Assembly: GCA_004558035.1 (NCBI GenBank)
Contig: SFEJ01000007.1
Coordinates: forward strand, 12,624 to 76,623
Direction of reading: 5' to 3'
Origin: Opitutia bacterium
GTDB lineage: Bacteria; Verrucomicrobiota; Verrucomicrobiae; Opitutales; UBA953
DNA: 64,000 nucleotides
Made by a program: the position numbers and the translations under genes. The notes below the pieces were generated by a model, which was not told the origin of the DNA, ran no database searches, and saw only the letters and a program-made list of their open reading frames with translations. How positions within the stretch are numbered: the stretch's first letter is position 1; each line of letters opens with the position of its first letter. Positions 53,700 through 62,402 of this stretch are shown piece after piece.

Positions 53700-56600
53700 A
53701 TGCCTTTTTCCGCAATTCATACGAAAAAAACGTTGTCGCCCGTCGCGCTCTGCGCCGCCGCCGTGCTCTGCGCCGTTCCCGCCTTCGCGGAGGACGAGAA
53801 AATCGTCTCCGTCTCCACGGCGGAAGGGCTCCGCGAGGTGCTCACGAAGACGACCGACGGCTCCGACGGAAACGACCCGACCGCGGTTTACGACGGCTAC
53901 ACGGTGAAGATCGCCGTGCCGACGCTGGAAGTGCCGCTCGCGCCGGGAGGCGTCTCCGAGAGCAATCCGAACGGCGCGATCGTTCCCGCGGCGACGGACT
54001 TCACGATTCTTGGCGACGGCTCGGCGGCGACGACGCTGAAGACCGCGGGCGCGGGCAATCTCTTCGGACTGCCGGGAACGCGCTGCGCGTTCGGCAAACT
54101 GACGATCGCCGGTTCGGCGACCGACGGCGACCTCGAAAACGCCGACGCGCGCGTCGCGATTCTCGAACTCGCGGACGTGAAGGTGCTCGGCGACACGACT
54201 TTTTCCGACCGCTTCTTCGCGGCGGACGCCATGGCGGCGGGCGCGATCTTCTACGCCGAAAGCGCGCTCGACCTGATCGAGCTCGACGCCGCCGACGGCG
54301 CGATCGCGTTCAGGAACGTCGCGACCTACGGCAAGACCGTGACGAAGACGGACGAGGAGACCGGCGAGACTTCGACGACGAAGCTCACGGCGGCGGGCGG
54401 CGCGATCTTCCTTTCGGGAACGCTGAAGATTTCCGGCGCGAACGCGGTCGCGTTCGAGAACGTCCGCGCGGAATCCGCGGAGGCGGACGCGCTCGGCGGC
54501 GCGCTCTACGTCACGGCGGCGGCGGACGAGCCGGAGAATTACGGCGTGAAGCTCGGCGCGGGAACGACGGTGAATTTCACGCGGAATTCCGCCGTCGGCG
54601 AAAACGCGGCGGGCGGCGCGATTCTGCTTTCCGGCGCCGCGCTCGCGGGAACGGAGACGACGCTGACGTTTTCCGAGAACGGCGCGCTCGCGCGCTCGGG
54701 CGACGCGTTCGGCGGCGCGCTCGCGCTGGAAGAGTCCGCGGCCGCGACGCTCGGCGAGGGCTCCGCGCTCGCGTTTTCCGGCAACACGGCGAAGACTTCG
54801 GGCGAGTTCGCGACGGCGGCGGGCGGCGCGGTTCACGTCGCCGCTTCGACGCTGAAGCTCGCGAACGGCGCGGCGTTTTCCGCGAACGGCGCGGTCGCGG
54901 ACGCGGCTGGCGCTTCCGCGCTCGGCGGCGCGCTGCGGCTTGACGGCGAAGACGCGCTCGCGGAGCTTTCCGGCGCGTTTTCCTTTTCCGGCAACACGGT
55001 TTCCGTGAGCGGCGGCGTCGCCTCGCGCGAGGAGACGGAAGGCGCGACGACGGCGGAAAAAACTTACGTTCCCGCGGCGGCGGGCGGCGCGCTCGCGCTC
55101 ACGGGCGGCGAATTTTCGCTCGCGGGAAAGGCGGAATTTTCCGCGAACGAGGCGCACGCGTCGCAGGCGGAAACGCTCGCGCGCGGCGGCGCGATCTTCG
55201 TCGACGGCGAAAAGACGAACGCGGCTTTCGCGCTTTCCGGCGCCTCGGCGTTTTCCGAAAATCTCGCGCAGGTTTCGGGCGCGGGAACGGCGCAGGGCGG
55301 GGCGATTTTCCAGAACGCGGGAACGCTGAAATTCACGCTCGGCGCGGCGACGACCTTCCGCGGGAACACGGCGTTTGCGCGGGCGGACGGCGCGGCGGCG
55401 GCGGGCGGCGCGATCGCGATGCTCGGCGGCGCGCAGACTTTCGCGAAAGACGGCGCGGCGGGAACGCTCGCGTTTTCCGACAACGCGGCGGAGGCGTCCG
55501 CGGATGCTTCGGGCGTTTCGGCGCGCGGCGGCGCGGTCTGGCTCGGCGCGTCGGCGGCTTCGCTGACGCTCGAGACGGCGGCGACTTTTTCCGGCAACCG
55601 CGCGACGGCGACTTCCGCGGACGCCCGCGGCGACGCCGACGCGCGCACGGCGGCGGCGGGCGGCGCGATTTTTTCCAGGGGAACGCTGAAGCTCGCGGGC
55701 GCGACGTTTTCCGGCAATTACGTCGAGACGCTCGCGGACGGCGGCATGGCGGACGGCGGCGCGCTCGCGCTCGCGGGCGGCGTTTTCTCCGCGACGGGCG
55801 CGCTTGAATTTTCCGGCAACAGCGCGGACGCGCGGCGCACGGCGACGGGAGTGGTCTCCGGCACGGCGCGCGGCGGCGCGGTCTATCAGTCTTCCGGCAC
55901 GGCGACGCTCGCGGACGCGACGTTCGCGGACAACGGGGTTGCCGGCGAGCGCGCCCGCGGCGGCGCGTTTTACGCGGCGGGAACGACGGAAGTCTCCGGC
56001 GCGTTTTCCGCGACGGGCAACGCCGCGGAAGCCGACGCCGCGAACGCCGAGGCGAGCGGAGGCGCGATTCATCTTTCGGGGCGGCTGACGCTTTCCGGCG
56101 ACGCGGCGCACGCGATTTCCGGCAACCGCGCGGTCGCGGCGGGCGCGGACGGGAACGCGTTCGGCGGCGCGATCTGCGCGTCGGGGACGTTCGCGCAGAA
56201 CGCGGGAACGCTGAACCTTTCCGGCAACGCGGCGGAATCCGCGGACGGGAACGCCTTCGGCGGCGCGATCTACGCGCGCGGCGGGAACGTGACGCTCACG
56301 GGCGCGACGATCGAAAACAACGTCGCGAGCGCCGCGAACGGCGTCGCCGCGGGCGGCGCGGTCTATCTCGACGTCTCCTCGCGCGCGGGCGCGACGCTCA
56401 CGCTGCGCGGGAACACGACGATTTCCGGAAACGCCGCGAACGACGCGAACGACGGCATTTTCGTCGGCATGGGAACGGCGGACGCGGCGCAGGGCTCCGC
56501 GACGCTGATTTTCGACCAGGCCGCGACGCTGATCCGCGACGACGACGGCGACGTCACGGGACGCGAGGACGTCGAGACCGCGACCGTCTCCGACCGCATT

Positions 56601-59513
56601 TTCGCCGAGGCGGGAACGACGCTCGCGATCGAAAAGACGGGCGACGGCGATCTGACGCTCGGCGAAATCGCTTCGGGAAGCGCGACGGACGCGGACGCCA
56701 ATCCGCTCTCCGCGAAAATTTCGCTCGACGTCGCGGGCGGCGTCGCGACGCTTTCGGGCGCGACCGCGAAGCTCGAAAGCCTTTCCGTCGCCTCGAGCGC
56801 GACGCTGAACGTCGGCGCGGATTTCCGCGGCGCGGCAGCGACGGAAATCGCGGGAACGCTGAACGTCTCTTCGGGCGCGACCTTCGCCTTCACGGGCGGC
56901 GCGACGACGCTTTCGGGCACGCTTTCCTTCGACGGCGCGACGGCGGAAGTTTCCGCCGATTCCGCGGTTTCCGGCTCGGGAACGTTTCTGCTGAAGAATG
57001 CGACGCTGAATTTCGCCGGTCCCGTCGGCGATGACGGCGCGGCCGCGCCGGTTTCGCTGAAGGCGGGAAAAATTTCGCTCGGCGCGGGAACGCTCGCGCT
57101 TGCCGGCGCGGGAACGCTGATGGTCACGGATTCGCTCGTCGTCACGGAAACGGGGACGACGACGGTCTCGCTCGGCGCGGGCACGACGCTCGCGCTCGTG
57201 AAGGCGGAGCGCACGGCGACGGACGCGACGCTGAAGATTGACGGCGCGGGAACGCTGCGCCTCTACGAGGAAGTCGCGACGACGGCGGACGAAGGAGAAG
57301 GCGGCGAGTCCGGCGAGGGCGAATCCGGAGAGGCGACGGAGGACGACGCGAAGCGCATCGAATTTCCCGCGTTCTCGGAGACGAGCAAGGACGAATCCGG
57401 CAAGGACGTGACGACGGTTCACGCCGGCGCGGTGACGATCGGCGCGGGCGTGAAGATCGAGACGGGCTTCGCCGCGCGCTCCGGCGTGACGCTGAGCCTT
57501 TCGCCTTCCGCCGGAAATTGGACGGAGGGCGCGCGGCACGTGCTGCTCGACGGCGCGGCGCTCGTCGCTCCGGGCTCGAGCGCGGGAACGCCGCTCGTGC
57601 TCGACTCGCTCGTGCTGAAGGGAAGCGTCGCGATCGGCGACAAACAGGGCACGGCGACGTACGTGAAGATCAAGGACGCTCCCGCCGAAACCGAGACGCC
57701 CGCCGATCCCGACTCGCGGACGACCTTCGCCGAGACGGGCGAGGGTGGCGCCGGGGCGACGGATCCGCGGCAGACGGTTTCGGTCGAAGGTTCGCTGACG
57801 ATCCGCGAAAACGCGACGCTCGCGAACGTGAAGATCACGCTTTCCAACTACACGACGACGAAGCTCGCGGGCGCGGGAACGCTCGTCGGCGACGTGAGCG
57901 GCTCGGGCGACGTTTCGCTCGCGCGCGTCGAAGGCGACGTCTCCGTCGCCGCCAACCGCCGTTTCTCGTTTTCGGGAATGCCGCGCGTGACGGGAACCGT
58001 CTCCAACGCCGGGCGGCTGACGCTCGCGGAAAACGCGTTTCTCACGGCGGGAACGCTCGCGAACGGAACCGGCGGCACGGTGACTTTTTCCGAGGGCGCG
58101 CGCTTCGCGGGAACGCTGGAGAACGCCGGCGCGATTTCGGTCGCGGGCGCGGCGCGGATCGAAAACGATCCGGAATCCGCCGACCCCACGCGCTTCGCGC
58201 AGAGCGACGCGGGAACGCTGACGCTCGCCTCGGGCGCGTCGCTGACTTTCGCCGAAGGCGTCGAAGTCTCGCTCGCGGGCCGGCTCGTCGTGGACGCGGG
58301 CGACTGGGAAGCGGGCGAGGAATTCGACGGGCTGCGCGGGCTGAGCGCGGGCGCGCTCGACGGCGTGACGATCGAGGACGCGGCGGGCGGCGTGATTTCC
58401 GACCGCGTCGTCTGGCGCGACGGCGCGTACGTCTTCCTCGGGCTGAACGGGCGCGAAATCGCCTCGACGCTCTACGGCGACCTGACGCGCGAAAACATTT
58501 TCCGCATGTACGACTTCATGAGCGCCGTGAACGCGCCCGCGTCGGCGTCGTCGATTCGTCCCGCGCTCTTCGGCGAGACGAAAAAGACGTCGCGCTACAT
58601 GCGCAAATACCTCGAGCGCCTGCGCCGCTTCGACCAGTCCGAGGACAAGGCCGCGCCCGAAGCTCCCGTCGCCGAAGACGCGCCGGGCGATTTCGGCCGC
58701 GCCGCCGACGCGCTGATGAAGCGCGCCTGGACGCAGATGAACTTCACGCGTTCCCGCGCGGGAACGGACGGCGCGAATCCGGACTACGACATGGACGCGA
58801 CGGCGTTTCTGCTCGGCTCCAGCCTGCCCGTCGGGGAAGAGACGGAGCTGGGCGCGCTCTTCGGCTACGGGCGTTCCCGCATGAAGCACTCTGGCGCGGG
58901 CGCGCACGAAATCGAGACGGATTCCTACGCGCTCGCGGCGTTCGTCCGGCGCGCGGGGAAGAGCTGGGACGGCACGCTCGCGCTCGCCGGCGCCTGGGCG
59001 GCGAACGATTCCGAGCGCGGCGCGAACGACGCGGACTTCAATTCCTGGCAGTTGGGCGCGCGCGCCGAGGGCGGCATCACGTTCCGCCCCGAGGCGTGGA
59101 GCGAAATCCGCCCCTACGCCGCGATGGCGTTCGCGTATTCGCGCACGGAAAGCTTCGGCGAAAAGGGCGGCGCGGACGCGTTCGCGCTCGACGCCTCCGA
59201 CGCGTTCGCGGCGCGCGGCACGCTCGGGATTTCCTACGCGTATCTTTTCTTCGACGCGCTGCAGCTCACGCTCCACGGCGCGTGGAACTACGACGTCGGG
59301 TCGAGCGTGTACACCGCCGACGCGTATCAGGAATCGACGCTTTCGGACGTGCGCGTCGTCTCGCGCGAGGGCGAGCGTTCCTCCTTCGAATACGGGCTGC
59401 GCCTGAACTGGCGCGTGAACGAGCGGCTTTCGATCTACGGCGGCGTCACGGAGGCGACGCGCTCGGGCTACGACGAGACGCGCGCGAACGTCGGCGTGAG
59501 TCTGTCGTTCTGA
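53700..59513 (+). CDS. Pmp-like autotransporter with GGA[I/L/V]/FxxN repeats
   Basis: This 1,937-residue outer-membrane adhesin-like protein has a signal peptide (MPFSAIHTKKTLSP, hydrophobic core, cut near FAEDE). Residues about 230-920 show some 18 copies of GGAI/GGAL/GGAV-type motifs, alternating with FSGN, FSEN, FTRN, FRGN and FSDN tetrapeptides. This is the paired signature of chlamydial polymorphic membrane protein (Pmp) repeats, which fold as a beta-helix. A second, repeat-poor passenger part follows (to about 1620) and includes an acidic Gly/Glu loop. Residues about 1680-1937 are an autotransporter barrel ending SLSF. It contains a perfect 18-bp palindrome of the dispersed word (58749-58766). 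It probably mediates attachment; this is inference. Confidence 0.92.
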   Translation: MPFSAIHTKKTLSPVALCAAAVLCAVPAFAEDEKIVSVSTAEGLREVLTKTTDGSDGNDPTAVYDGYTVKIAVPTLEVPLAPGGVSESNPNGAIVPAATDFTILGDGSAATTLKTAGAGNLFGLPGTRCAFGKLTIAGSATDGDLENADARVAILELADVKVLGDTTFSDRFFAADAMAAGAIFYAESALDLIELDAADGAIAFRNVATYGKTVTKTDEETGETSTTKLTAAGGAIFLSGTLKISGANAVAFENVRAESAEADALGGALYVTAAADEPENYGVKLGAGTTVNFTRNSAVGENAAGGAILLSGAALAGTETTLTFSENGALARSGDAFGGALALEESAAATLGEGSALAFSGNTAKTSGEFATAAGGAVHVAASTLKLANGAAFSANGAVADAAGASALGGALRLDGEDALAELSGAFSFSGNTVSVSGGVASREETEGATTAEKTYVPAAAGGALALTGGEFSLAGKAEFSANEAHASQAETLARGGAIFVDGEKTNAAFALSGASAFSENLAQVSGAGTAQGGAIFQNAGTLKFTLGAATTFRGNTAFARADGAAAAGGAIAMLGGAQTFAKDGAAGTLAFSDNAAEASADASGVSARGGAVWLGASAASLTLETAATFSGNRATATSADARGDADARTAAAGGAIFSRGTLKLAGATFSGNYVETLADGGMADGGALALAGGVFSATGALEFSGNSADARRTATGVVSGTARGGAVYQSSGTATLADATFADNGVAGERARGGAFYAAGTTEVSGAFSATGNAAEADAANAEASGGAIHLSGRLTLSGDAAHAISGNRAVAAGADGNAFGGAICASGTFAQNAGTLNLSGNAAESADGNAFGGAIYARGGNVTLTGATIENNVASAANGVAAGGAVYLDVSSRAGATLTLRGNTTISGNAANDANDGIFVGMGTADAAQGSATLIFDQAATLIRDDDGDVTGREDVETATVSDRIFAEAGTTLAIEKTGDGDLTLGEIASGSATDADANPLSAKISLDVAGGVATLSGATAKLESLSVASSATLNVGADFRGAAATEIAGTLNVSSGATFAFTGGATTLSGTLSFDGATAEVSADSAVSGSGTFLLKNATLNFAGPVGDDGAAAPVSLKAGKISLGAGTLALAGAGTLMVTDSLVVTETGTTTVSLGAGTTLALVKAERTATDATLKIDGAGTLRLYEEVATTADEGEGGESGEGESGEATEDDAKRIEFPAFSETSKDESGKDVTTVHAGAVTIGAGVKIETGFAARSGVTLSLSPSAGNWTEGARHVLLDGAALVAPGSSAGTPLVLDSLVLKGSVAIGDKQGTATYVKIKDAPAETETPADPDSRTTFAETGEGGAGATDPRQTVSVEGSLTIRENATLANVKITLSNYTTTKLAGAGTLVGDVSGSGDVSLARVEGDVSVAANRRFSFSGMPRVTGTVSNAGRLTLAENAFLTAGTLANGTGGTVTFSEGARFAGTLENAGAISVAGAARIENDPESADPTRFAQSDAGTLTLASGASLTFAEGVEVSLAGRLVVDAGDWEAGEEFDGLRGLSAGALDGVTIEDAAGGVISDRVVWRDGAYVFLGLNGREIASTLYGDLTRENIFRMYDFMSAVNAPASASSIRPALFGETKKTSRYMRKYLERLRRFDQSEDKAAPEAPVAEDAPGDFGRAADALMKRAWTQMNFTRSRAGTDGANPDYDMDATAFLLGSSLPVGEETELGALFGYGRSRMKHSGAGAHEIETDSYALAAFVRRAGKSWDGTLALAGAWAANDSERGANDADFNSWQLGARAEGGITFRPEAWSEIRPYAAMAFAYSRTESFGEKGGADAFALDASDAFAARGTLGISYAYLFFDALQLTLHGAWNYDVGSSVYTADAYQESTLSDVRVVSREGERSSFEYGLRLNWRVNERLSIYGGVTEATRSGYDETRANVGVSLSF

Positions 59514-59535
59514 ACGCGGGCGCGGGAACGGCGTC

Positions 59536-61680
59536 ATGGTCGGCTTTTCGGAGGATTTCGAGGCGTCCTGCTCGGCGAATTTCGGCGAACTCGCGCCGGA
59601 AGTCGTCGCGCTGACGCGGAAGATCTTCCGCGCGAACGGCTGGCTGCGGAAACGCCTGCGCATGGAGAACCGCCCGCAGCAGACGCGCATGGCGGAGGCG
59701 GTCGCGGAGACGTTCGCGGAGGGCTCGTCGCTGCTTTTCGAGGCGGGAACGGGCGTCGGGAAAAGTCTCGCCTACCTGCTTCCCGGGCTGATCTACGCGA
59801 AGCTCGCGAAAAAGAAGTTCGTCGTCTCCACGCACACGATTCCGCTGCAGGAGCAGATTCTTAAAAAGGACCTCGCGCTGTGCCGCGAGCTTTTTTCCGG
59901 CGTCCCCGAGCTGGCGGAATTCGCGGACTTCAAGGTCGTGCTGATGATCGGCCGCGCGAATTACCTGTGCGGCACGCGGCTCGCGGAGGCGCTGCGGCGG
60001 CGCGAAGGCATCTTCGACGGGAGCGACGGCTCCGCGGAGGCGCAGGAACTGAAGATGATCCGCGACTGGTGGGCGCGGCCGGACTGCACGGGCATCCGCG
60101 AGCACCTGCCGCGCCGCGTCGCCGACGAAGTCTGGGATCTCGTCAGCGCCGATTCGCGCGCGTGTTCCCGCAAGAACTGCACGCCGGAGACCTGCGCGCA
60201 CCGGCGCGCTAAGGCGGCGCTGGACAAGGCGGATCTCGTCATCGTCAACCACAGCCTGCTTTTTTCGCTGATAGGCGCGGGAGCGGCGCCGCGCGGCGAC
60301 ACGCCCGGCGTGCTCTACGCGGACGATTTCGTCGTGCTCGACGAGGCGCACCGCGTTCCCGACACGGCGACGGAATACTTCGGCGTCGAGGCGAGCTCCT
60401 ACGGGCTGCAGCGCCTGCTTTCGCAGATTTTTTCGGCGACGCGCAAGGGCGGCGTTCTCTCCGCCTGCGAGCCGAAGGAGCTGCAGCGCCTCGTCGCGGA
60501 GGCGAAGGACGCGACGGAATTCTTTTTCAACGACGTGCGTTTCCGCGTGCTCGGCAAAAACCGCACGCGCCGTTTCCGCGAGCGCGACTGGGCGCAGAAC
60601 GTCTGCGAAGTGCCGCTCGGCAATCTCGAACGCCGGCTGAAGGCGGCGGGGCAGGTCGAAGAACGCGCCGCGGCGAAGGACGAGATCAACGATTTCGCGG
60701 ACAAGCTGCAGGCGTACCGGCTCGCCGTGCGCGAATGTCTCGAACTGCGCCGCGCGCCGGACTACGTTTACTGGGCGGAAGTCTCCGCGGGAAAGCGGCG
60801 CGTCGTCACGCTCTCGGGCGCGCCGATCGACGTCGCCCCGCAGCTCGCCGAGGCGCTTTTCGGGCGCGGCACGAGCGCCGTGCTCTCCAGCGCGACGCTC
60901 AGCGACGGCAGGGAGGACATGTCGCGTTTCATGCGCCGCTGCGGCGCCGACGTCGGCGAAAATCCCGTGCGCGCGCGCTGCGAGGCGTCGCCCTTCGACT
61001 ACGTGAAGGCGATGGAGATCTTTCTCGCGACGGACTGCCCGGAGCCGGACAAGGGCGAAAACCTCGCCGCGAACGTCGCCTACAACGCGCGCGTCGCCGA
61101 ACACTGCGTGCGCATGATGCCCGAGGGCGGGACGCTGATTCTGTGCACGAGCTTCGATTTCTGCTCGCGGCTCGCGGCGGCGCTGCGGGAACGCCTCGGC
61201 GACGAGCGCGAGATCTTCGTGCAGGGCGAGGGGCTGATGCGCCAGGAAATGACGCGCCGATTCGTCGAGCGCGGGAACGCCGTGCTGATCGGCAATCAGA
61301 GCTACTGGACGGGCATCGACGTGCCCGGCAGCGCGCTCGCGCAGGTCATCGTGCCGCGCCTGCCCTTCGCGAACCCGTCCGAGCCGCTCGTCGAAGCGCG
61401 CATGGAATGGATCCGCGAGCGCGGCGGAAAACCCTTTTTCGAAATGTCGCTGCCGGACGCCGTGCTGCAGTTCCGCCAGGGCATCGGCCGCCTGATCCGC
61501 AAGGCGAGCGACCGCGGCAGGCTCGTGCTGACGGATTCGCGGCTCGTCTCCAAATCCTACGGGCGCGAGTTCCTTTCCGCGCTCCCGCACCGCGGCTACG
61601 TCCGCTTCTCCGCCGACCTCCTCGAAACGATGATCCGCCCCTGGAGAACGGATGACGGACGGCGGACTGCGGATAATTGA
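59536..61680 (+). CDS. DinG/XPD-family ATP-dependent DNA helicase
   Basis: This 714-residue SF2 iron-sulfur helicase has Walker A EAGTGVGKS (K76), the cluster cysteines in NYLCGTR and ACSRKNCTPETCAHRR, LVIVNHSLL, and the DEAH box from D269. The helicase C domain carries LSSATLSDG, a TSFDF segment, IGNQSYWTGIDVPG and the arginine-finger region RQGIGRLIRK. DinG unwinds damage-associated structures such as R-loops and D-loops. The last codons (RTDDGRRTADN) are spelled by a GGATGACGGACGG-type word series that continues past the stop as the intergenic array, so the tail is repeat-derived. It begins 22 bp after the autotransporter stop. Confidence 0.92.
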   Translation: MVGFSEDFEASCSANFGELAPEVVALTRKIFRANGWLRKRLRMENRPQQTRMAEAVAETFAEGSSLLFEAGTGVGKSLAYLLPGLIYAKLAKKKFVVSTHTIPLQEQILKKDLALCRELFSGVPELAEFADFKVVLMIGRANYLCGTRLAEALRRREGIFDGSDGSAEAQELKMIRDWWARPDCTGIREHLPRRVADEVWDLVSADSRACSRKNCTPETCAHRRAKAALDKADLVIVNHSLLFSLIGAGAAPRGDTPGVLYADDFVVLDEAHRVPDTATEYFGVEASSYGLQRLLSQIFSATRKGGVLSACEPKELQRLVAEAKDATEFFFNDVRFRVLGKNRTRRFRERDWAQNVCEVPLGNLERRLKAAGQVEERAAAKDEINDFADKLQAYRLAVRECLELRRAPDYVYWAEVSAGKRRVVTLSGAPIDVAPQLAEALFGRGTSAVLSSATLSDGREDMSRFMRRCGADVGENPVRARCEASPFDYVKAMEIFLATDCPEPDKGENLAANVAYNARVAEHCVRMMPEGGTLILCTSFDFCSRLAAALRERLGDEREIFVQGEGLMRQEMTRRFVERGNAVLIGNQSYWTGIDVPGSALAQVIVPRLPFANPSEPLVEARMEWIRERGGKPFFEMSLPDAVLQFRQGIGRLIRKASDRGRLVLTDSRLVSKSYGREFLSALPHRGYVRFSADLLETMIRPWRTDDGRRTADN

Positions 61681-61800
61681 TGGCGGATAGTTTTTTGCGG
61701 GAGGGCGAGCATCCCGACCGCCTCCGAAATCCGCAGACGCAAATTTCTTGCCGCAGATTGCGCAGATTTCCGCAGATTTTTTGAAACCGCGGAATTCGCG
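61681..61800. repeat. Degenerate intergenic repeat remnants after dinG
   Basis: The gap holds GGGAGGGCGAGC-ATCCCG (a relative of the hairpin unit at 33.06 and 33.33 kb), CGCAGATT word repeats and GAAACCGCGGAATTCGCGG, a relative of the start of the 182-bp direct repeat. No gene is visible. Confidence 0.6.
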
Positions 61801-61808
61801 GGAAACGC

Positions 61809-61842
61809 GAAACGCCCGCCGAGCGGAATCGGCGGGCGTTTC
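61809..61842. terminator. Bidirectional hairpin between dinG and the receiver gene
   Basis: GAAACGCCCGCCGA (61809-61822) and TCGGCGGGCGTTTC (61829-61842) form a perfect 14-bp stem with a 6-base loop between convergent genes. T-runs are short (TTTC on both strands), but position and strength fit a shared terminator. Confidence 0.8.
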
Positions 61843-61862
61843 GTCGCGGCGCGGGCGCGGGC

Positions 61863-62342
61863 TCAGCCGCGGCGGAGGCGTTCGAGCAGGACGGTCTGGT
61901 CGAGCACGGGCAGGAAGTCCGCCGGTTCGACGCCCTTGTCGAAGATGAAGAGCGTGAGCAGGTGCTTCGCCTGGGCGAGCAGCTCGTGCGGCTTCCACGG
62001 CTTTTCGAAATAGGAGTCGATGTGGGCTTCGTTGACGGCGCGGATCGTGTCCGCGTGCGTCGCCTGGCCGGTGAGCAGGATTTTGCGCGTCGCGGTGAAG
62101 CGGTCGTCCTTCGAGATTGAGCCGAGCAGGTCGACGCCGTTTTTGCCGGGCATGACGTGGTCGGAGATGACGAGGCCGAGCATGTCGCCGTCGGCGGCGA
62201 TTTCGTCCATGAGCGTTTGCGCGGCGGCGGCGGATTCGCAGCCTTCGATGCGGAAGAATTTCGCCAGCGGGCGCAGGTCGCGGAGCACGGAGTCCAGGAC
62301 TTCCTCTTGGTCGTCCACGCAGATGATGTTGATTTTTTCCAT
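61863..62342 (-). CDS. Receiver-domain response regulator without output domain
   Basis: This 159-residue single receiver domain has the acidic pair D10/D11 (CVDDQ), phosphoacceptor D61 (VISDHVMPG), conserved T91 (LLTGQA) and K114 (FEKPW). A C-terminal extension (about 120-159, LLTLFIFDKGVEPADFLPVLDQ) is helical and lacks a DNA-binding domain. It would act by protein contact, or by passing phosphate on. It sits 60 bp downstream of the histidine kinase on the same strand and is its likely partner. Confidence 0.92.
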   Translation of the reverse strand: MEKINIICVDDQEEVLDSVLRDLRPLAKFFRIEGCESAAAAQTLMDEIAADGDMLGLVISDHVMPGKNGVDLLGSISKDDRFTATRKILLTGQATHADTIRAVNEAHIDSYFEKPWKPHELLAQAKHLLTLFIFDKGVEPADFLPVLDQTVLLERLRRG

Positions 62343-62402
62343 AAACGGTTTTGGTTGGGTTGAATGCGGTTGAGCCCGGAAAATTCTTCGGCGGGAGCGC
62401 GC

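Noticed and set aside
53256..59690. A 2,144-codon antisense frame over the Pmp-like gene
   Set aside because: Same reason: no motif, biased composition, fully explained by the sense gene.
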